Assembly (NCBI GenBank): GCA_009881125.1 | Contig: WXFH01000047.1 | Span: 1 to 50,327 of the forward strand | DNA length: 50,327 nt | Direction: 5' to 3' | DNA from: Acidaminobacter sp. | GTDB lineage: Bacteria > Bacillota_A > Clostridia > Peptostreptococcales > Acidaminobacteraceae | Shown: positions 16,367 to 24,414 of the stretch, piece by piece | How positions within the stretch are numbered: the first letter of the stretch is position 1 | How the letters are laid out: each line of letters starts with the position of its first letter | Program-made: the position numbers and the translations under genes | Notes under the pieces: model-generated | The model's input: the letters and a program-made list of their open reading frames with translations, nothing else | Told to the model about the DNA's origin: nothing | The model's database searches: none

Positions 16367-17187
16367 TGACCTTTATCGAGTCTATTCAGCAGGCCGTCCA
16401 ATACGACTTCATCCTCAAAGCACTTCTGGTCGGATCTTTGATCGCCATCAGCGCGTCGGTGCTGGGCCTCTTTCTGGTCCTGAAAAAGTACTCCATGATT
16501 GGCGACGGCCTGGCACACGTCAGCTTCGCCACGGTGGCCATAGCCCTCTGGCTGTCCGCCTCGCCGCTGGTGGTCTCCATCCCCATAGTGATCCTCGCCT
16601 CGTTTTTCATCTTGAAGCTGAGCGAAAAGGCCAGCATGCACGGAGACGCGGCCATCAGCCTGGTATCCTCCTTTTCCATTGCCATGGCCGTGCTGATCGC
16701 CAGCGTGGCCAAAGGGTTCAATGTGGACCTGATGAGCTATCTCTTCGGCAGCATCCTGGTCATCAGCAACTTTGACGTGGCGATCTCCGCGGCACTGTCC
16801 CTGGTCGTCATTGTGACGGTCATGTTCTTTTATCACGACCTGTTCGCCGTCACTTTCGACGAGGAATATGCCCAGGCCGTGGGCATGAACACTAAGTTTT
16901 ACAACTATCTCCTGGCCGTGCTGACCTCCATCACAATTGCCCTCGGCATCCGCATTGTGGGCACCATGCTGATTTCCAGCCTGATTGTCTTCCCAACGGT
17001 CACCGCCCTGCAAGTGTCCAAGGGCTTCAGAATGACCATTCTCATAGCGACGGTGATCTCAGTGGTCTGCGTTGTGCTGGGGGTGTTCATCTCCTTTGCC
17101 TACAACCTGCCCACCGGCGCGGTCATAGTCCTCATGAACGCCATAGCCTTCGCCCTGGCCTTCCTGATCAAAGCCTTGCGGCGCTGA
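16363..17187 (+). CDS. znuB: zinc ABC transporter permease
   Basis: ABC-3 family integral membrane subunit, 274 residues, with about 8-9 hydrophobic segments. Family features are MIGDGLAHVSFATVAIALWL, YLFGSILVIS and RIVGTMLISSLIVFPTVTALQVS. It forms the channel through which the binding lipoprotein delivers Zn(II). ATG at 16363 overlaps the ATPase stop (ATGA). High GC and strong use of C-ending codons compared with neighbours. Confidence 0.94.
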   Translation: MMTFIESIQQAVQYDFILKALLVGSLIAISASVLGLFLVLKKYSMIGDGLAHVSFATVAIALWLSASPLVVSIPIVILASFFILKLSEKASMHGDAAISLVSSFSIAMAVLIASVAKGFNVDLMSYLFGSILVISNFDVAISAALSLVVIVTVMFFYHDLFAVTFDEEYAQAVGMNTKFYNYLLAVLTSITIALGIRIVGTMLISSLIVFPTVTALQVSKGFRMTILIATVISVVCVVLGVFISFAYNLPTGAVIVLMNAIAFALAFLIKALRR

Positions 17188-17224
17188 TCAGAGTGATTGA
17201 GTGCGTGAGAAGAGGTGAAACTAG

Positions 17225-17731
17225 ATGAAACCAAACAGTGAAAGTGGAAGCAAGCGTGTGAAAACTGTGGCGGGGGCTGGTCAGGGAACCATCGGCAAAA
17301 GCTCTGGGAATAAAGAGATGCTGGAAAGCTGCGGCATTAAGCTGACACGCCAGCGCCTGGACCTCTTAGAGCAGTTAAAGAAGGCCGATGGTCCCATAAC
17401 CGCAGAGCAGCTCTTCCTGAACCTTCGGGAGGAGGCCGCCGCGATCAGCCTTTCCACGGTCTACAGAATTCTGGACGCCTTTGAACTGAAGGGCCTCGTG
17501 GAAAAAGTCGTCAGCGCGGACGAGAACAAGGCGATTTATGAGCTCAACCGTCACGAACACGGACATCACCTCATTTGCACCCAGTGCAAGGTCAGAATGA
17601 CCATCACAGGCTGTCCGCTGGCCGGCTACGAAGAAGCTTTAGCCAGGTCCACAAACTATAGAATTACAGGTCACAGGCTGGAAGTGTATGGCTTGTGCCC
17701 GAAGTGCCAATCTGAGCTGGGCATGCTGTAG
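17225..17731 (+). CDS. zur: Fur-family regulator, probably Zur
   Basis: Metal-responsive repressor of 168 residues. Residues 38-100 hold the winged helix (LTRQRLDLLEQLKKADGPITAEQLFLNLRE, STVYRILDAFELKGLVEKV). The C-terminal dimer domain has HEHGHHLICTQC with metal-binding His residues, plus a structural zinc site of two CxxC pairs (CTQC and CPKC). Being the last gene of a zinc uptake operon behind a 7-1-7 box argues for Zur rather than Fur or PerR. The N-terminus is about 35 residues longer than usual, low in complexity, and carries a 12-mer motif copy encoding TIGK. Start ATG with GAGGTG. Confidence 0.88.
   Translation: MKPNSESGSKRVKTVAGAGQGTIGKSSGNKEMLESCGIKLTRQRLDLLEQLKKADGPITAEQLFLNLREEAAAISLSTVYRILDAFELKGLVEKVVSADENKAIYELNRHEHGHHLICTQCKVRMTITGCPLAGYEEALARSTNYRITGHRLEVYGLCPKCQSELGML
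17288..17299 (+). repeat. copy of the 12-mer ACCATCGGCAAA
   Basis: Exact + strand match in the poorly conserved N-terminal extension of zur. Confidence 0.9.
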
Positions 17732-17771
17732 GCCGGAAGCTGGAGTTTGCCGATGGAAAGGTGGAAATAAA

Positions 17772-18719
17772 TTGAAAAAGCTGATTACCGCTGTGGCAAC
17801 CTTTTTTGTGCTCGTCATGCTGAGCCTGGCCGTGGATCAGGTGCTGACCTGGGGGCGGCTTCTGGACGGCATTGTGGACTGGCTGGACCTCGTGCTATAC
17901 GCTGTCCTGGGGATGTTGTTCCTCGTCTATGTGCTGCTGCCCATCCTGCGCTGGCAGGCGTATCCAACGCCGGAGACCCTCAGCGTCAGCATGCGGGGGA
18001 TGCTGAAGCAAAAGCGAAAGCTGCTGAAGCAGGTTAGACGGCATTTGACGGAGGACGCGCTGCGCTCTGAGGTTGACGTACTTTTGAAAAGTGAGGACGA
18101 CCAGGCGGTTCAGGCGTATCTGGAAGCCTATTATAAGAAACGAAGCGCGGAGGCTAAGACTGCCGCCGCAGCTTCCGCGACCCAGTGCTTTGCCGTCGTA
18201 GCCGCCAACCAGAATTCTGTTCTGGACGCAGTTATGATTTTGATCTTCAACATCAGCATGATCCACAAGATCTATACGTCTTTCAGGATGCGGGACTCAT
18301 TTCTCAATATTGCGCGCTACTATAGGAGCACGGTGCTTCAGGCTTCTGTGACTGGCCTGTTTGAAAGTCTGGATGATGAAATCGTCGAGATTCTCAGCAG
18401 CCGCAGCCTTGAGCTGACGAGAAAGATCCCGTTTGCGGACGTCATCATGTCCTCGATCCTTCAAGGCTTTGCCAATGGTTACATGACCTATTACTATGGC
18501 TATCTCTCCATCCTTTCATTTGAGAGGTCCCTCTATAATACCGGTGAAAGCGACGTTGACCTTAGACGCAAGGCACGCCGCGACACCCGCAGCTTCATGC
18601 TGTCCATGGTGGGCAAGCCCCTGGATCAGCTGGCGAAGAAGATGAAGCCGTCCTTTGGGACCTTCTTCAACTTTGGCCGCAAACCGGCTGAGGATATGGA
18701 AGGGGAGCCGGAGATTTAG
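17772..18719 (+). CDS. DUF697-family membrane protein
   Basis: A 315-residue protein with two N-terminal membrane segments (about 5-25 and 35-58), a charged helical middle, and a DUF697/YcjF-like region (about 135-260) with AAAASATQCFAVVAANQNSVLDAVMILIFNISMIHKIY and YGYLSILSFERSL. The role of this family is not settled; members often accompany GTPases. A longer frame begins at 17688 inside zur, but AAAGGTGG at 17757-17764 places the start at TTG 17772 (MKKLITAVATFF). Probably transcribed with the zinc operon, 40 bp after zur. Confidence 0.7.
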   Translation: MKKLITAVATFFVLVMLSLAVDQVLTWGRLLDGIVDWLDLVLYAVLGMLFLVYVLLPILRWQAYPTPETLSVSMRGMLKQKRKLLKQVRRHLTEDALRSEVDVLLKSEDDQAVQAYLEAYYKKRSAEAKTAAAASATQCFAVVAANQNSVLDAVMILIFNISMIHKIYTSFRMRDSFLNIARYYRSTVLQASVTGLFESLDDEIVEILSSRSLELTRKIPFADVIMSSILQGFANGYMTYYYGYLSILSFERSLYNTGESDVDLRRKARRDTRSFMLSMVGKPLDQLAKKMKPSFGTFFNFGRKPAEDMEGEPEI

Positions 18720-18723
18720 TGGA

Positions 18724-18745
18724 ACTCGGTGTCAGACACCAAGTT
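18724..18745. repeat. short palindrome of the GGTGTCAGACACC family
   Basis: AACTCGGTGTC-A-GACACCAAGTT, an 11-1-11-type palindrome with one mismatch (C/A), 5 bp after the DUF697 stop codon. Confidence 0.8.
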
Positions 18746-18751
18746 TCTCCC

Positions 18752-18795
18752 GAAACTTGGTGTCAGCGGCTGGCGCCTATCAACACCGAGTTTTC
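18752..18795. repeat. long 44 bp palindromic element
   Basis: Outer arms GAAACTTGGTGT and ACACCGAGTTTTC flank a conserved core GCGGCTGGCGCCTAT. A second copy at 49088-49130 has the same arms and the core GCGGCTGACGCCTAT, so this is a distinct mobile or selected element type. Confidence 0.8.
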
Positions 18796-18801
18796 TAAGC
18801 A

Positions 18802-18836
18802 AAGAACCCCGCAGCGGCGCCCGCTGCGGGGTTCTT
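18802..18836. terminator. terminator between DUF697 and rubredoxin-like genes
   Basis: Strong 16 bp stem AAGAACCCCGCAGCGG/CCGCTGCGGGGTTCTT with a 3-base loop between convergent genes; T-tracts are short on both sides. Confidence 0.7.
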
Positions 18837-18845
18837 CATAAGGCT

Positions 18846-18998
18846 TTAAAACGCGTCCACAAACAAGTGGTGGTACTTCTCTTCGTTCTCCGGCGTCATT
18901 TCTACGAATTTGGTGTGGTCTGCCTGGCAAATCGGGCAGAAGGCAGGGGGCTCGTCCCCTTTATGGCGATAGCCGCAGACAGTGCAAAGATATTCCAT
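18846..18998 (-). CDS. small rubredoxin-like zinc-ribbon protein
   Basis: A 50-residue protein starting MEYLCTVCGYRHKG and continuing FCPICQADHTKFVEM. Two CxxC knuckles (Cys5/Cys8 and Cys21/Cys24) match the iron-binding fold of rubredoxin or the rubredoxin-like C-terminus of rubrerythrin. It probably binds one Fe and passes electrons in oxygen or peroxide defence, without a rubrerythrin helix bundle. Start ATG 18998 with GGAGG at 8 bp, and a good promoter at 19065-19093, which support a real gene despite its size. Confidence 0.85.
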   Translation of the reverse strand: MEYLCTVCGYRHKGDEPPAFCPICQADHTKFVEMTPENEEKYHHLFVDAF

Positions 18999-19064
18999 GG
19001 TTTGGCCCTCCTAAGGCAGTATTTTGAGGTCGCTGAACTTGAGTACAGCAGCGCTCCTATTCTT

Positions 19065-19093
19065 ATTCTAAGATATTAATGAGTCTGTGCCAA
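19065..19093 (-). promoter_or_regulatory. promoter of the rubredoxin-like gene
   Basis: Read on the - strand: TTGGCA (19093-19088), 17 bp, TAGAAT (19070-19065). Confidence 0.6.
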
Positions 19094-19108
19094 TGGTGGG
19101 CTTTCGGG

Positions 19109-19120
19109 ACCATCGGCAAA
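19109..19120 (+). repeat. copy of the 12-mer ACCATCGGCAAA
   Basis: Exact + strand match (preceded by G, followed by AA) between the rubredoxin-like and transporter genes. Confidence 0.9.
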
Positions 19121-19138
19121 AATTCTTTTTAAAGGGTC

Positions 19139-20068
19139 TCAGGCACCTTGATCTGTCTTTTCCAAAACCGGCTTTGGCCTCGTATTGACACTTTGAACCA
19201 GGATGACCCCCGCCAGAATGACGACCATAGACAGTAAAATACTAGGCGTGACCGGTTCGCTGAGGACCAGCCAGCCCAGAAGCACCGCAATCACGGGATT
19301 GATGTAGGCATAAGTGCTGGCTCTGGAAAGCGGCCATTGCTGGATGATGTAGATGAAAGCGCTGTAGGCCAGGATGGAGCCAAAAAAGACCAGGTAAAAG
19401 AGCGCCAGCAGACTTGAGGTTGAAACCTGAAGGGTGTGATTTTCACCTGCCAGAAAGCTGACAATCATAATCCCTATGCCTGCGATCAGCATCTGCAGGC
19501 CAATTTGAACCACCACATGGCACTGGGGCTTGACAGTTCTGGAGTAAATGGTGCCGACGCACCACAGGGTCACGGCAGCCAGAACCAGGGCCACGCCCCG
19601 GGGATCTAGACTCATCTCGCCACCACCGGACACTATCAGGAGTCCAACGCCGCCAAAGCCAATCACCAGGCCAAGCCAGATCCGCCAATCCGTCTTTCTC
19701 ATCTCAGGGTAGACGGCCATTTGAAGCAGGGCCATGAGTAGTGGGGAGGAAGCGACAATCAGGGAGGAGGACCCGGAACTGATATATCGTGAGGCTAGGC
19801 CTACGAGGCCTGTTCCGCCAAAGAGCAGCAGCAGACCGACGATGCCATGCTGAACCACTTCTTTGGCAAGGGTCGGGAACTTGTAGCCCTTCACCATGGC
19901 AAACCCAAGCATCAAAGTGCCTGCGATCAGGAAGCGCAGGGCGGTGAAAAACAGTGGCGCAATGCCGGTGACGCCAATTTTTATGGCGAGGTAGGTAGAG
20001 CCCCAGACGATACAGACCGTCAGATAGGCCAGCCAGTTGATCAGTTCTTTATTGCTCAGTTTTGACAT
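19139..20068 (-). CDS. EamA/DMT-family transporter
   Basis: A 309-residue, roughly ten-segment membrane protein made of two EamA repeats (first VCIVWGSTYLAIKIGVTGIAPL, second TLWCVGTIYSRTVKP...YINPVIAVLLGWLVLSEPVTPSILL). Members export metabolites such as amino acids; the substrate is unknown. A longer frame starts at 20125, but GAGGAG lies 10 bp before ATG 20068 and the product then begins MSKLSNKELINW, so 20068 is used. Single gene. Confidence 0.9.
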   Translation of the reverse strand: MSKLSNKELINWLAYLTVCIVWGSTYLAIKIGVTGIAPLFFTALRFLIAGTLMLGFAMVKGYKFPTLAKEVVQHGIVGLLLLFGGTGLVGLASRYISSGSSSLIVASSPLLMALLQMAVYPEMRKTDWRIWLGLVIGFGGVGLLIVSGGGEMSLDPRGVALVLAAVTLWCVGTIYSRTVKPQCHVVVQIGLQMLIAGIGIMIVSFLAGENHTLQVSTSSLLALFYLVFFGSILAYSAFIYIIQQWPLSRASTYAYINPVIAVLLGWLVLSEPVTPSILLSMVVILAGVILVQSVNTRPKPVLEKTDQGA

Positions 20069-20211
20069 GGACGCACGACTCCTCAAAGGCGATTCTATAA
20101 GAGGTGGGTGCCTTTTGAATGTCACATTCCAGCGCCCGCAAGAATCTTTTTAATGAAAAACTCATTAGAGTATTATATCATAGAATTGTAAAGACCTGTC
20201 ATTGTGATCTC

Positions 20212-20313
20212 ATTATTCCGGTGTTTGAGCAGTCAAAATTTAAAATGCTTTGAAAGCCTTCAAAATAGTCAACTTGGAGAAAAAGTATTTAAGTATTCAA
20301 ACACCGGAATAAT
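20212..20313. repeat. 17 bp perfect inverted repeat spaced by 68 bp
   Basis: ATTATTCCGGTGTTTGA at 20212-20228 is the exact reverse complement of 20297-20313. It sits in the divergent region before the nucleotidyltransferase gene, ending 4 bp before its ribosome site. It could be a MITE-like relic, an RNA stem that hides the ribosome site, or an operator pair. Confidence 0.8.
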
Positions 20314-20331
20314 AACAAAGGAGGAAATAAA

Positions 20332-20919
20332 TTGGAAGCTGCAGCATGGACAGAGCATCTCAGCCAATTGGCAGCGCAACTTAACCAACTTGGTGTCGTT
20401 TGGGCTGCGGGCGCCTCATCGGTTTTATACGAGCATGGGCTCACGGCATCCGTGAACGATCTCGACATCCTGGTACAGCTGGAGGATGCCGCGAAGCTGG
20501 ACGCGTACCTGGAACCCTTTGCCTCAAAACCGCCGGAGTTGGATCATCCTAAATACAAGACGGCATTTTTTAGGGAATACAAGGTGAACGGCGTTGAAAT
20601 CGATTTGATTGCAGGGTTTGCCATAGCCCACGATCAGGGGGTTTACCACTATCAGTTCGATCATGATGCCATTGACCGGGTCGCCATTCTGAACGGTGTC
20701 GGGGTCCCAATAGCAGCGCTGGAAGACTGGTATGTCCTCTATATGCTCATGGACAGAAAGGAAAACAAGGTTGCGCTCATTGAGTCCCATTTTGGCGCCA
20801 ACGGCATTGAAGCGCCCTACCGGCTGGAAAAAGCCCTGGAGCAGCCTCTGCCGGACGCTGTCAGAGACCGTATAGTCGCCCTGCTGAACAATCCGGATAT
20901 TTCAATGCCAGGAGCATAA
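20332..20919 (+). CDS. nucleotidyltransferase-fold protein
   Basis: A 195-residue protein with the pol-beta-type nucleotidyltransferase pattern: WAAGASSVLYEHGL (GxS region), VNDLDILVQ with paired Asp residues, and a third acidic residue in NGVEIDLIAGF. This resembles the minimal family that includes aminoglycoside adenylyltransferase-like proteins; substrate unknown. TTG start at 20332 follows AAAGGAGG at 7 bp. It ends in a 12 bp tandem repeat that triplicates the stop codon. Followed by the dipeptidase gene in the same direction, 43 bp on. Confidence 0.75.
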   Translation: MEAAAWTEHLSQLAAQLNQLGVVWAAGASSVLYEHGLTASVNDLDILVQLEDAAKLDAYLEPFASKPPELDHPKYKTAFFREYKVNGVEIDLIAGFAIAHDQGVYHYQFDHDAIDRVAILNGVGVPIAALEDWYVLYMLMDRKENKVALIESHFGANGIEAPYRLEKALEQPLPDAVRDRIVALLNNPDISMPGA

Positions 20920-20943
20920 CCAGGAGCATAACCAGGAGCATAA
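20908..20943. repeat. three tandem 12 bp units over a stop codon
   Basis: CCAGGAGCATAA repeated exactly three times (20908, 20920, 20932). Because 12 is a multiple of three, each unit adds Pro-Gly-Ala-stop in frame, and also an AGGAG. Looks like slippage between the nucleotidyltransferase stop and the dipeptidase ribosome site. Confidence 0.9.
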
Positions 20944-20962
20944 CCGGGAGAGGAGCCTGTCT

Positions 20963-21958
20963 ATGACGTTTATCTTTGATGCCCACGCGGACATCTGGAG
21001 TGATGTGGTGGTGCGGCGCAGTCGAGGCGAGAGAGAAGTCTTTCGAAACCGCCATTTGGAAAAATTTAAGAAGGGCGGCGTCAGCGGCGGCATTTTCGTC
21101 ATGTGGATTGATCCGCCCTTTGATCAAAATCCGAAGCAGAGGCTGGCCGAAATAATCAAAGCGGCTCAAGCGGAGCTGGAGGAAGCCTCAGGTCTTCTGC
21201 ACCTGGTCAGATCCGCTTCTGATTTCGATGCAGCGGCTGCCCTGGGCAAAATGCCAGTGGTTTGGGGCGTGGAAGGTCTAAGCGGTATTGGAAGCGATCT
21301 GGGGGGGCTTGAAGCACTTTATGACTTGGGCATCCGTCACATGTCGCTGACCTGGAATGAGGCAAACCCTCTGGCGACCGGCGTCAAACAGGCCCCGGAC
21401 CGCGGCCTGACAGCCCTGGGATTTGAAGCTGTGAGACAAATTGAAGCCCTGGGGATCCTTTTGGACGTCAGTCACCTCAACGAGAAGAGTTTCTGGGAGG
21501 TCATGTCGGCGACTTCTAAGCCGCTGATTGCCTCACATTCCAATGCAAGGGCGCTGTGCGACGCGGCGCGCAACCTCACAGATGAGCAGATCAGAGCAAT
21601 TGCCTCAACCGGCGGGATCATTGGGATCAACAGCTACAGGGATTTTATAGATCTCGATCCTGCGAAGCAAACCATAGAGCGCTTTGTGGATCATATCGAC
21701 TACATAGTGTCGCTGGTTGGCGTGCAGCATGTTGGACTTGGCTATGACTTCTGCGATTATATTGAAGAAAACCTGATCCAGGGCAGTATGTTGGATGCAT
21801 CCAGGTCGACTGCGCCGGATACCCTGGGGCTCGAAACCGCCGAAAAGGCTTCTGAGGTTCTGAAGCATCTCAGAGAGCGTGGCTACAAAGAAAGTGACAT
21901 TGAGAACATAGCCGGAGCCAATTTTGTACGTTTGTTGAAGGACAGACTGGAGGAATAA
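20963..21958 (+). CDS. membrane-dipeptidase family (M19) peptidase
   Basis: A 331-residue dizinc hydrolase of the renal dipeptidase family, cleaving dipeptides (often including D-residues). Motifs: FDAHADIW (HxD metal pair), WGVEGL (bridging Glu), LLDVSHLNEKSFWEV, ASHSNARAL and GLGYDFCDY (Asp). No signal peptide, so cytoplasmic. Start ATG with AGGAG at 8 bp. The acetyltransferase gene begins 1 base after its stop, so the two are co-translated. Possible role in peptidoglycan or dipeptide recycling. Confidence 0.93.
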   Translation: MTFIFDAHADIWSDVVVRRSRGEREVFRNRHLEKFKKGGVSGGIFVMWIDPPFDQNPKQRLAEIIKAAQAELEEASGLLHLVRSASDFDAAAALGKMPVVWGVEGLSGIGSDLGGLEALYDLGIRHMSLTWNEANPLATGVKQAPDRGLTALGFEAVRQIEALGILLDVSHLNEKSFWEVMSATSKPLIASHSNARALCDAARNLTDEQIRAIASTGGIIGINSYRDFIDLDPAKQTIERFVDHIDYIVSLVGVQHVGLGYDFCDYIEENLIQGSMLDASRSTAPDTLGLETAEKASEVLKHLRERGYKESDIENIAGANFVRLLKDRLEE

Positions 21959-21959
21959 A

Positions 21960-22532
21960 ATGAGACTCATCATCAACCGGGAGCTGATGCTTCGCCCCAT
22001 TGAACTGCAAGACGCTACGGCCGTTCTGGAGCTGATACTTGACAACGAACAGCATTTGAAGCAGTGGCTGCCTTGGGTGGTGAAGCCTTTTACCATTCAT
22101 ACCGTCCTCAGCTATATAGAAATGTCGGATCGTAAACGGCTGCAGCAAACCGGCTATGAATTTGTCATTATCCACAACAAAAAAATATGCGGCATCATAG
22201 GGCTTCAGCACATAGACTGGGAAAACAGGAAGGCCAACATAGGCTACTGGATCGGAAAATCCTCGGAGGGTAAAGGGATCATCCTGCGCTCGGCGGACGC
22301 GGTCGTCAGAATGGCCTTTCAGGACCTCAAGCTGAACCGCATAGAGATGTTTTGCGCAGAGAAAAATGTCAAGTCCAGGGCCGTTCCTGAGCGGCTGTCC
22401 TTCCGGATTGAAGGGATCCTTCGCCAGAACGAGTGGCTCTATGACCACTATGTCAACCATGTGGTGTATGGGCTGCTCAGGTCTGAATTTAACCAGGCCC
22501 ATAAACTGCTCAACTTTAGCGACGACTTTTGA
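21960..22532 (+). CDS. GNAT acetyltransferase (RimJ/RimL-like)
   Basis: A 190-residue N-acetyltransferase: RELMLRPIELQDATAVLELI at the N-terminus, CGIIGLQHIDWENRKANIGYWIGKSSEGKGI around the acetyl-CoA loop, and LKLNRIEMFCAEKNVKSRAVPERLSF. This pattern is typical of ribosomal-protein serine or alanine acetyltransferases; the true substrate is unknown. GGAGG just upstream overlaps the end of the dipeptidase gene. Confidence 0.9.
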   Translation: MRLIINRELMLRPIELQDATAVLELILDNEQHLKQWLPWVVKPFTIHTVLSYIEMSDRKRLQQTGYEFVIIHNKKICGIIGLQHIDWENRKANIGYWIGKSSEGKGIILRSADAVVRMAFQDLKLNRIEMFCAEKNVKSRAVPERLSFRIEGILRQNEWLYDHYVNHVVYGLLRSEFNQAHKLLNFSDDF

Positions 22533-22566
22533 ATACACATTCTAACTACAAAAAAGCCAAAAGAAA

Positions 22567-22609
22567 AAAGAGGAAGCGCAGCCCGGTTGAAGCGGCTGCC
22601 TTCCTCTTT
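22567..22609. terminator. bidirectional terminator
   Basis: Stem AAAGAGGAAG/CTTCCTCTTT with GCAGCC/GGCTGC inside, between the convergent acetyltransferase and SHOCT genes. Confidence 0.8.
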
Positions 22610-22625
22610 CCTGTGTTTTGCCTGG

Positions 22626-22955
22626 TTACTTCAATAAATTTTCTTTCATTGTCTGGTAAGCTTCTGAGTCGATTTCGCCTTTGGCGTAGCGCTCGTTCAG
22701 GATGGCCAGAGCACCATCGACTGAGCCGGTGCCGCCTGGGACTGCACCGCTGACATGAGGTGCCGGTTCTGTGCGCCTGAGTCTTGGAATGAGATAACGA
22801 ATTACCAGGAAGATAATCAGTCCGAGAATCAGGAGCCTGAGAAGTCCAAAGCCCATCATCCACATTGGATTGATGTCCCTGAATGACCCCATGCCGCCGA
22901 AGCCGTTATAGCCGCCTCTAAAGCTGCTGAACGCGTTGAAGCAGGATGACAACAT
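22626..22955 (-). CDS. SHOCT-domain membrane protein
   Basis: A 109-residue protein with a Gly/Phe-rich N-terminus, one membrane segment (about 36-56, LLRLLILGLIIFLVIRYLI), a Pro/Gly linker, and a C-terminal SHOCT motif (ALAILNERYAKGEIDSEAYQTMKENLL). SHOCT tails are thought to mediate assembly. GGAGG precedes ATG 22955. It lies 52 bp after the histidine kinase gene on the same strand with no terminator between, so it is probably the third gene of the two-component operon. Confidence 0.85.
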   Translation of the reverse strand: MLSSCFNAFSSFRGGYNGFGGMGSFRDINPMWMMGFGLLRLLILGLIIFLVIRYLIPRLRRTEPAPHVSGAVPGGTGSVDGALAILNERYAKGEIDSEAYQTMKENLLK

Positions 22956-23007
22956 AACTATGCACCTCCTTTACTTACCCTAAGTATAAAGGAGGAATGT
23001 GTAGGAA

Positions 23008-24414
23008 TTATGAAGAGGGCTGAAGGGGGAGGATCACTGTAAAAGTCGTCCCTTCCCCGGCCGGGCTGTGGACCTCAATACGCCCATGGTGGGCGTCCAC
23101 GATCAGCTTGACAATGGTCAGGCCAATGCCGCTGCCGCCGGTCTCCCTGTGGCGCGACACGTCCGCCCGGTAAAACCGGTCAAAGAGAAATGGCAGATCT
23201 TCGGGCGCAATGCCTGCCCCGCTGTTAAAGACCTTCAAAAACGCTTCGCTGCTGCCGATGGTCCCGGTCTCCACATGGATGCGGCCACCGTCCGGTGTGT
23301 ATTTAACGGCGTTGGAAAGAAGGTTGACAAGAACCTGTCTGAGTCGGTGGGCGTCACCGACCATCGGCAAAGAAAAAGCAAGGTCGGAGGTTAATGTCTG
23401 AGCGCGGGTCATGGCATCCGCTTCAAATAGAGTCAGGGCGTCGCGGACAATAACGGTGAGGTCAATGTCATCATAGGTGAGCTCAACGGTGTCGTCCTCA
23501 AGGTCTGCGATCTCACGGAGGCGTTCCACCAGGCCAATCAGGCGTTCGGTTTCACTGCGGGCGACGAGCAGACGGTCAGGTGTCGCCTCGAAGATACCCT
23601 CAAGAATGGCGTCCAGCTGGCCTTGGATGATGGTCAGGGGCGTCCGCAGCTCATGGGCGAGGTCTGAGGTCAAGCGCTTTCTGATTTCGCTCTGGTGAGA
23701 CAGGGTCTCGGCCAGATCGTTGACAGCTCCTGAAAGCTCGGTCAGTTCGCGTACGGATTGCCGTTCTTCAGCGCGCCGTCCAAAGTGACCGTTTCGGATG
23801 CTCTTCGTGACCTCGGTGAGGTTGACAATGGGGCGGGATAGCAGTTTGGACAGATAGGCAGACAGAAGCCCGGAAAGACCGAGGGCGATAGCCAGGGACA
23901 TGAGCAGGGAGCGGTTGACGCCGGAAGTAAAGTCCAGCTCGGCGGTGTCCACCGAAAAGGTGGAAGGATAGATCAATTCAACGGTGCCAATAGTCTCCCC
24001 GTTTATCACAATGTCCTCGACGACATTAGTACCGTCATAGAACCTGGACTGAAAGAACATGGCATTTCTGCCCATGCGCCGCATCATGTTCTGGTGAAAG
24101 CTGACGCGGTCCGGGCGGAGCTGGCTGTTCATCACCATGAGTTCCTGAGTGTCGTAGATTCTGAAGCTGAATTCATCCGTGCCCGGATAGGCCAGCAGCA
24201 TAGTCAGCGTTTTCCCGGTCCAGCCATCATTCAGCTGGTAAACCCGAGAGGTGTATTCTGAAAAGTCGCTGGCGCTTTGGAGCTGGACGGCTTCCTTGTA
24301 ATTGTAAAAAGTGCTGTAGAGGGCAGCGTTGGTGAGCAGCAGCGCAGTGAGGCCGCTGACCAGGGCGGAGGCCAGCAGGAATCGCGTCAGACGTCCTCTC
24401 AGAGTAGTCTTCAT
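23008..24414 (-). CDS. sensor histidine kinase
   Basis: Membrane sensor of 468 residues: segments at about 12-32 and 168-188 enclose an extracytoplasmic domain of about 135 residues. A HAMP linker (SRPIVNLTEVTKSIRNGHFGRR), HisKA with phospho-acceptor His254 in DLAHELRTPLT, and HATPase_c with NLLSNAVKYTP, FDRFYRAD and GSGIGLTIVKLIVDAHHG follow. It overlaps the response regulator gene by 4 bp and pairs with it. The stimulus is unknown. A 12-mer motif copy lies antisense in the ATPase region, encoding LPMVGD. Confidence 0.95.
   Translation of the reverse strand: MKTTLRGRLTRFLLASALVSGLTALLLTNAALYSTFYNYKEAVQLQSASDFSEYTSRVYQLNDGWTGKTLTMLLAYPGTDEFSFRIYDTQELMVMNSQLRPDRVSFHQNMMRRMGRNAMFFQSRFYDGTNVVEDIVINGETIGTVELIYPSTFSVDTAELDFTSGVNRSLLMSLAIALGLSGLLSAYLSKLLSRPIVNLTEVTKSIRNGHFGRRAEERQSVRELTELSGAVNDLAETLSHQSEIRKRLTSDLAHELRTPLTIIQGQLDAILEGIFEATPDRLLVARSETERLIGLVERLREIADLEDDTVELTYDDIDLTVIVRDALTLFEADAMTRAQTLTSDLAFSLPMVGDAHRLRQVLVNLLSNAVKYTPDGGRIHVETGTIGSSEAFLKVFNSGAGIAPEDLPFLFDRFYRADVSRHRETGGSGIGLTIVKLIVDAHHGRIEVHSPAGEGTTFTVILPLQPSS
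23360..23371 (+). repeat. copy of the 12-mer ACCATCGGCAAA
   Basis: Exact + strand match inside the - strand histidine kinase gene, preceded by G. Confidence 0.9.

Noticed and set aside
20204..20455. Frame starting upstream of the nucleotidyltransferase gene
   Set aside because: It reads through the inverted repeat and into the gene in another phase; the ribosome site supports TTG 20332 instead.
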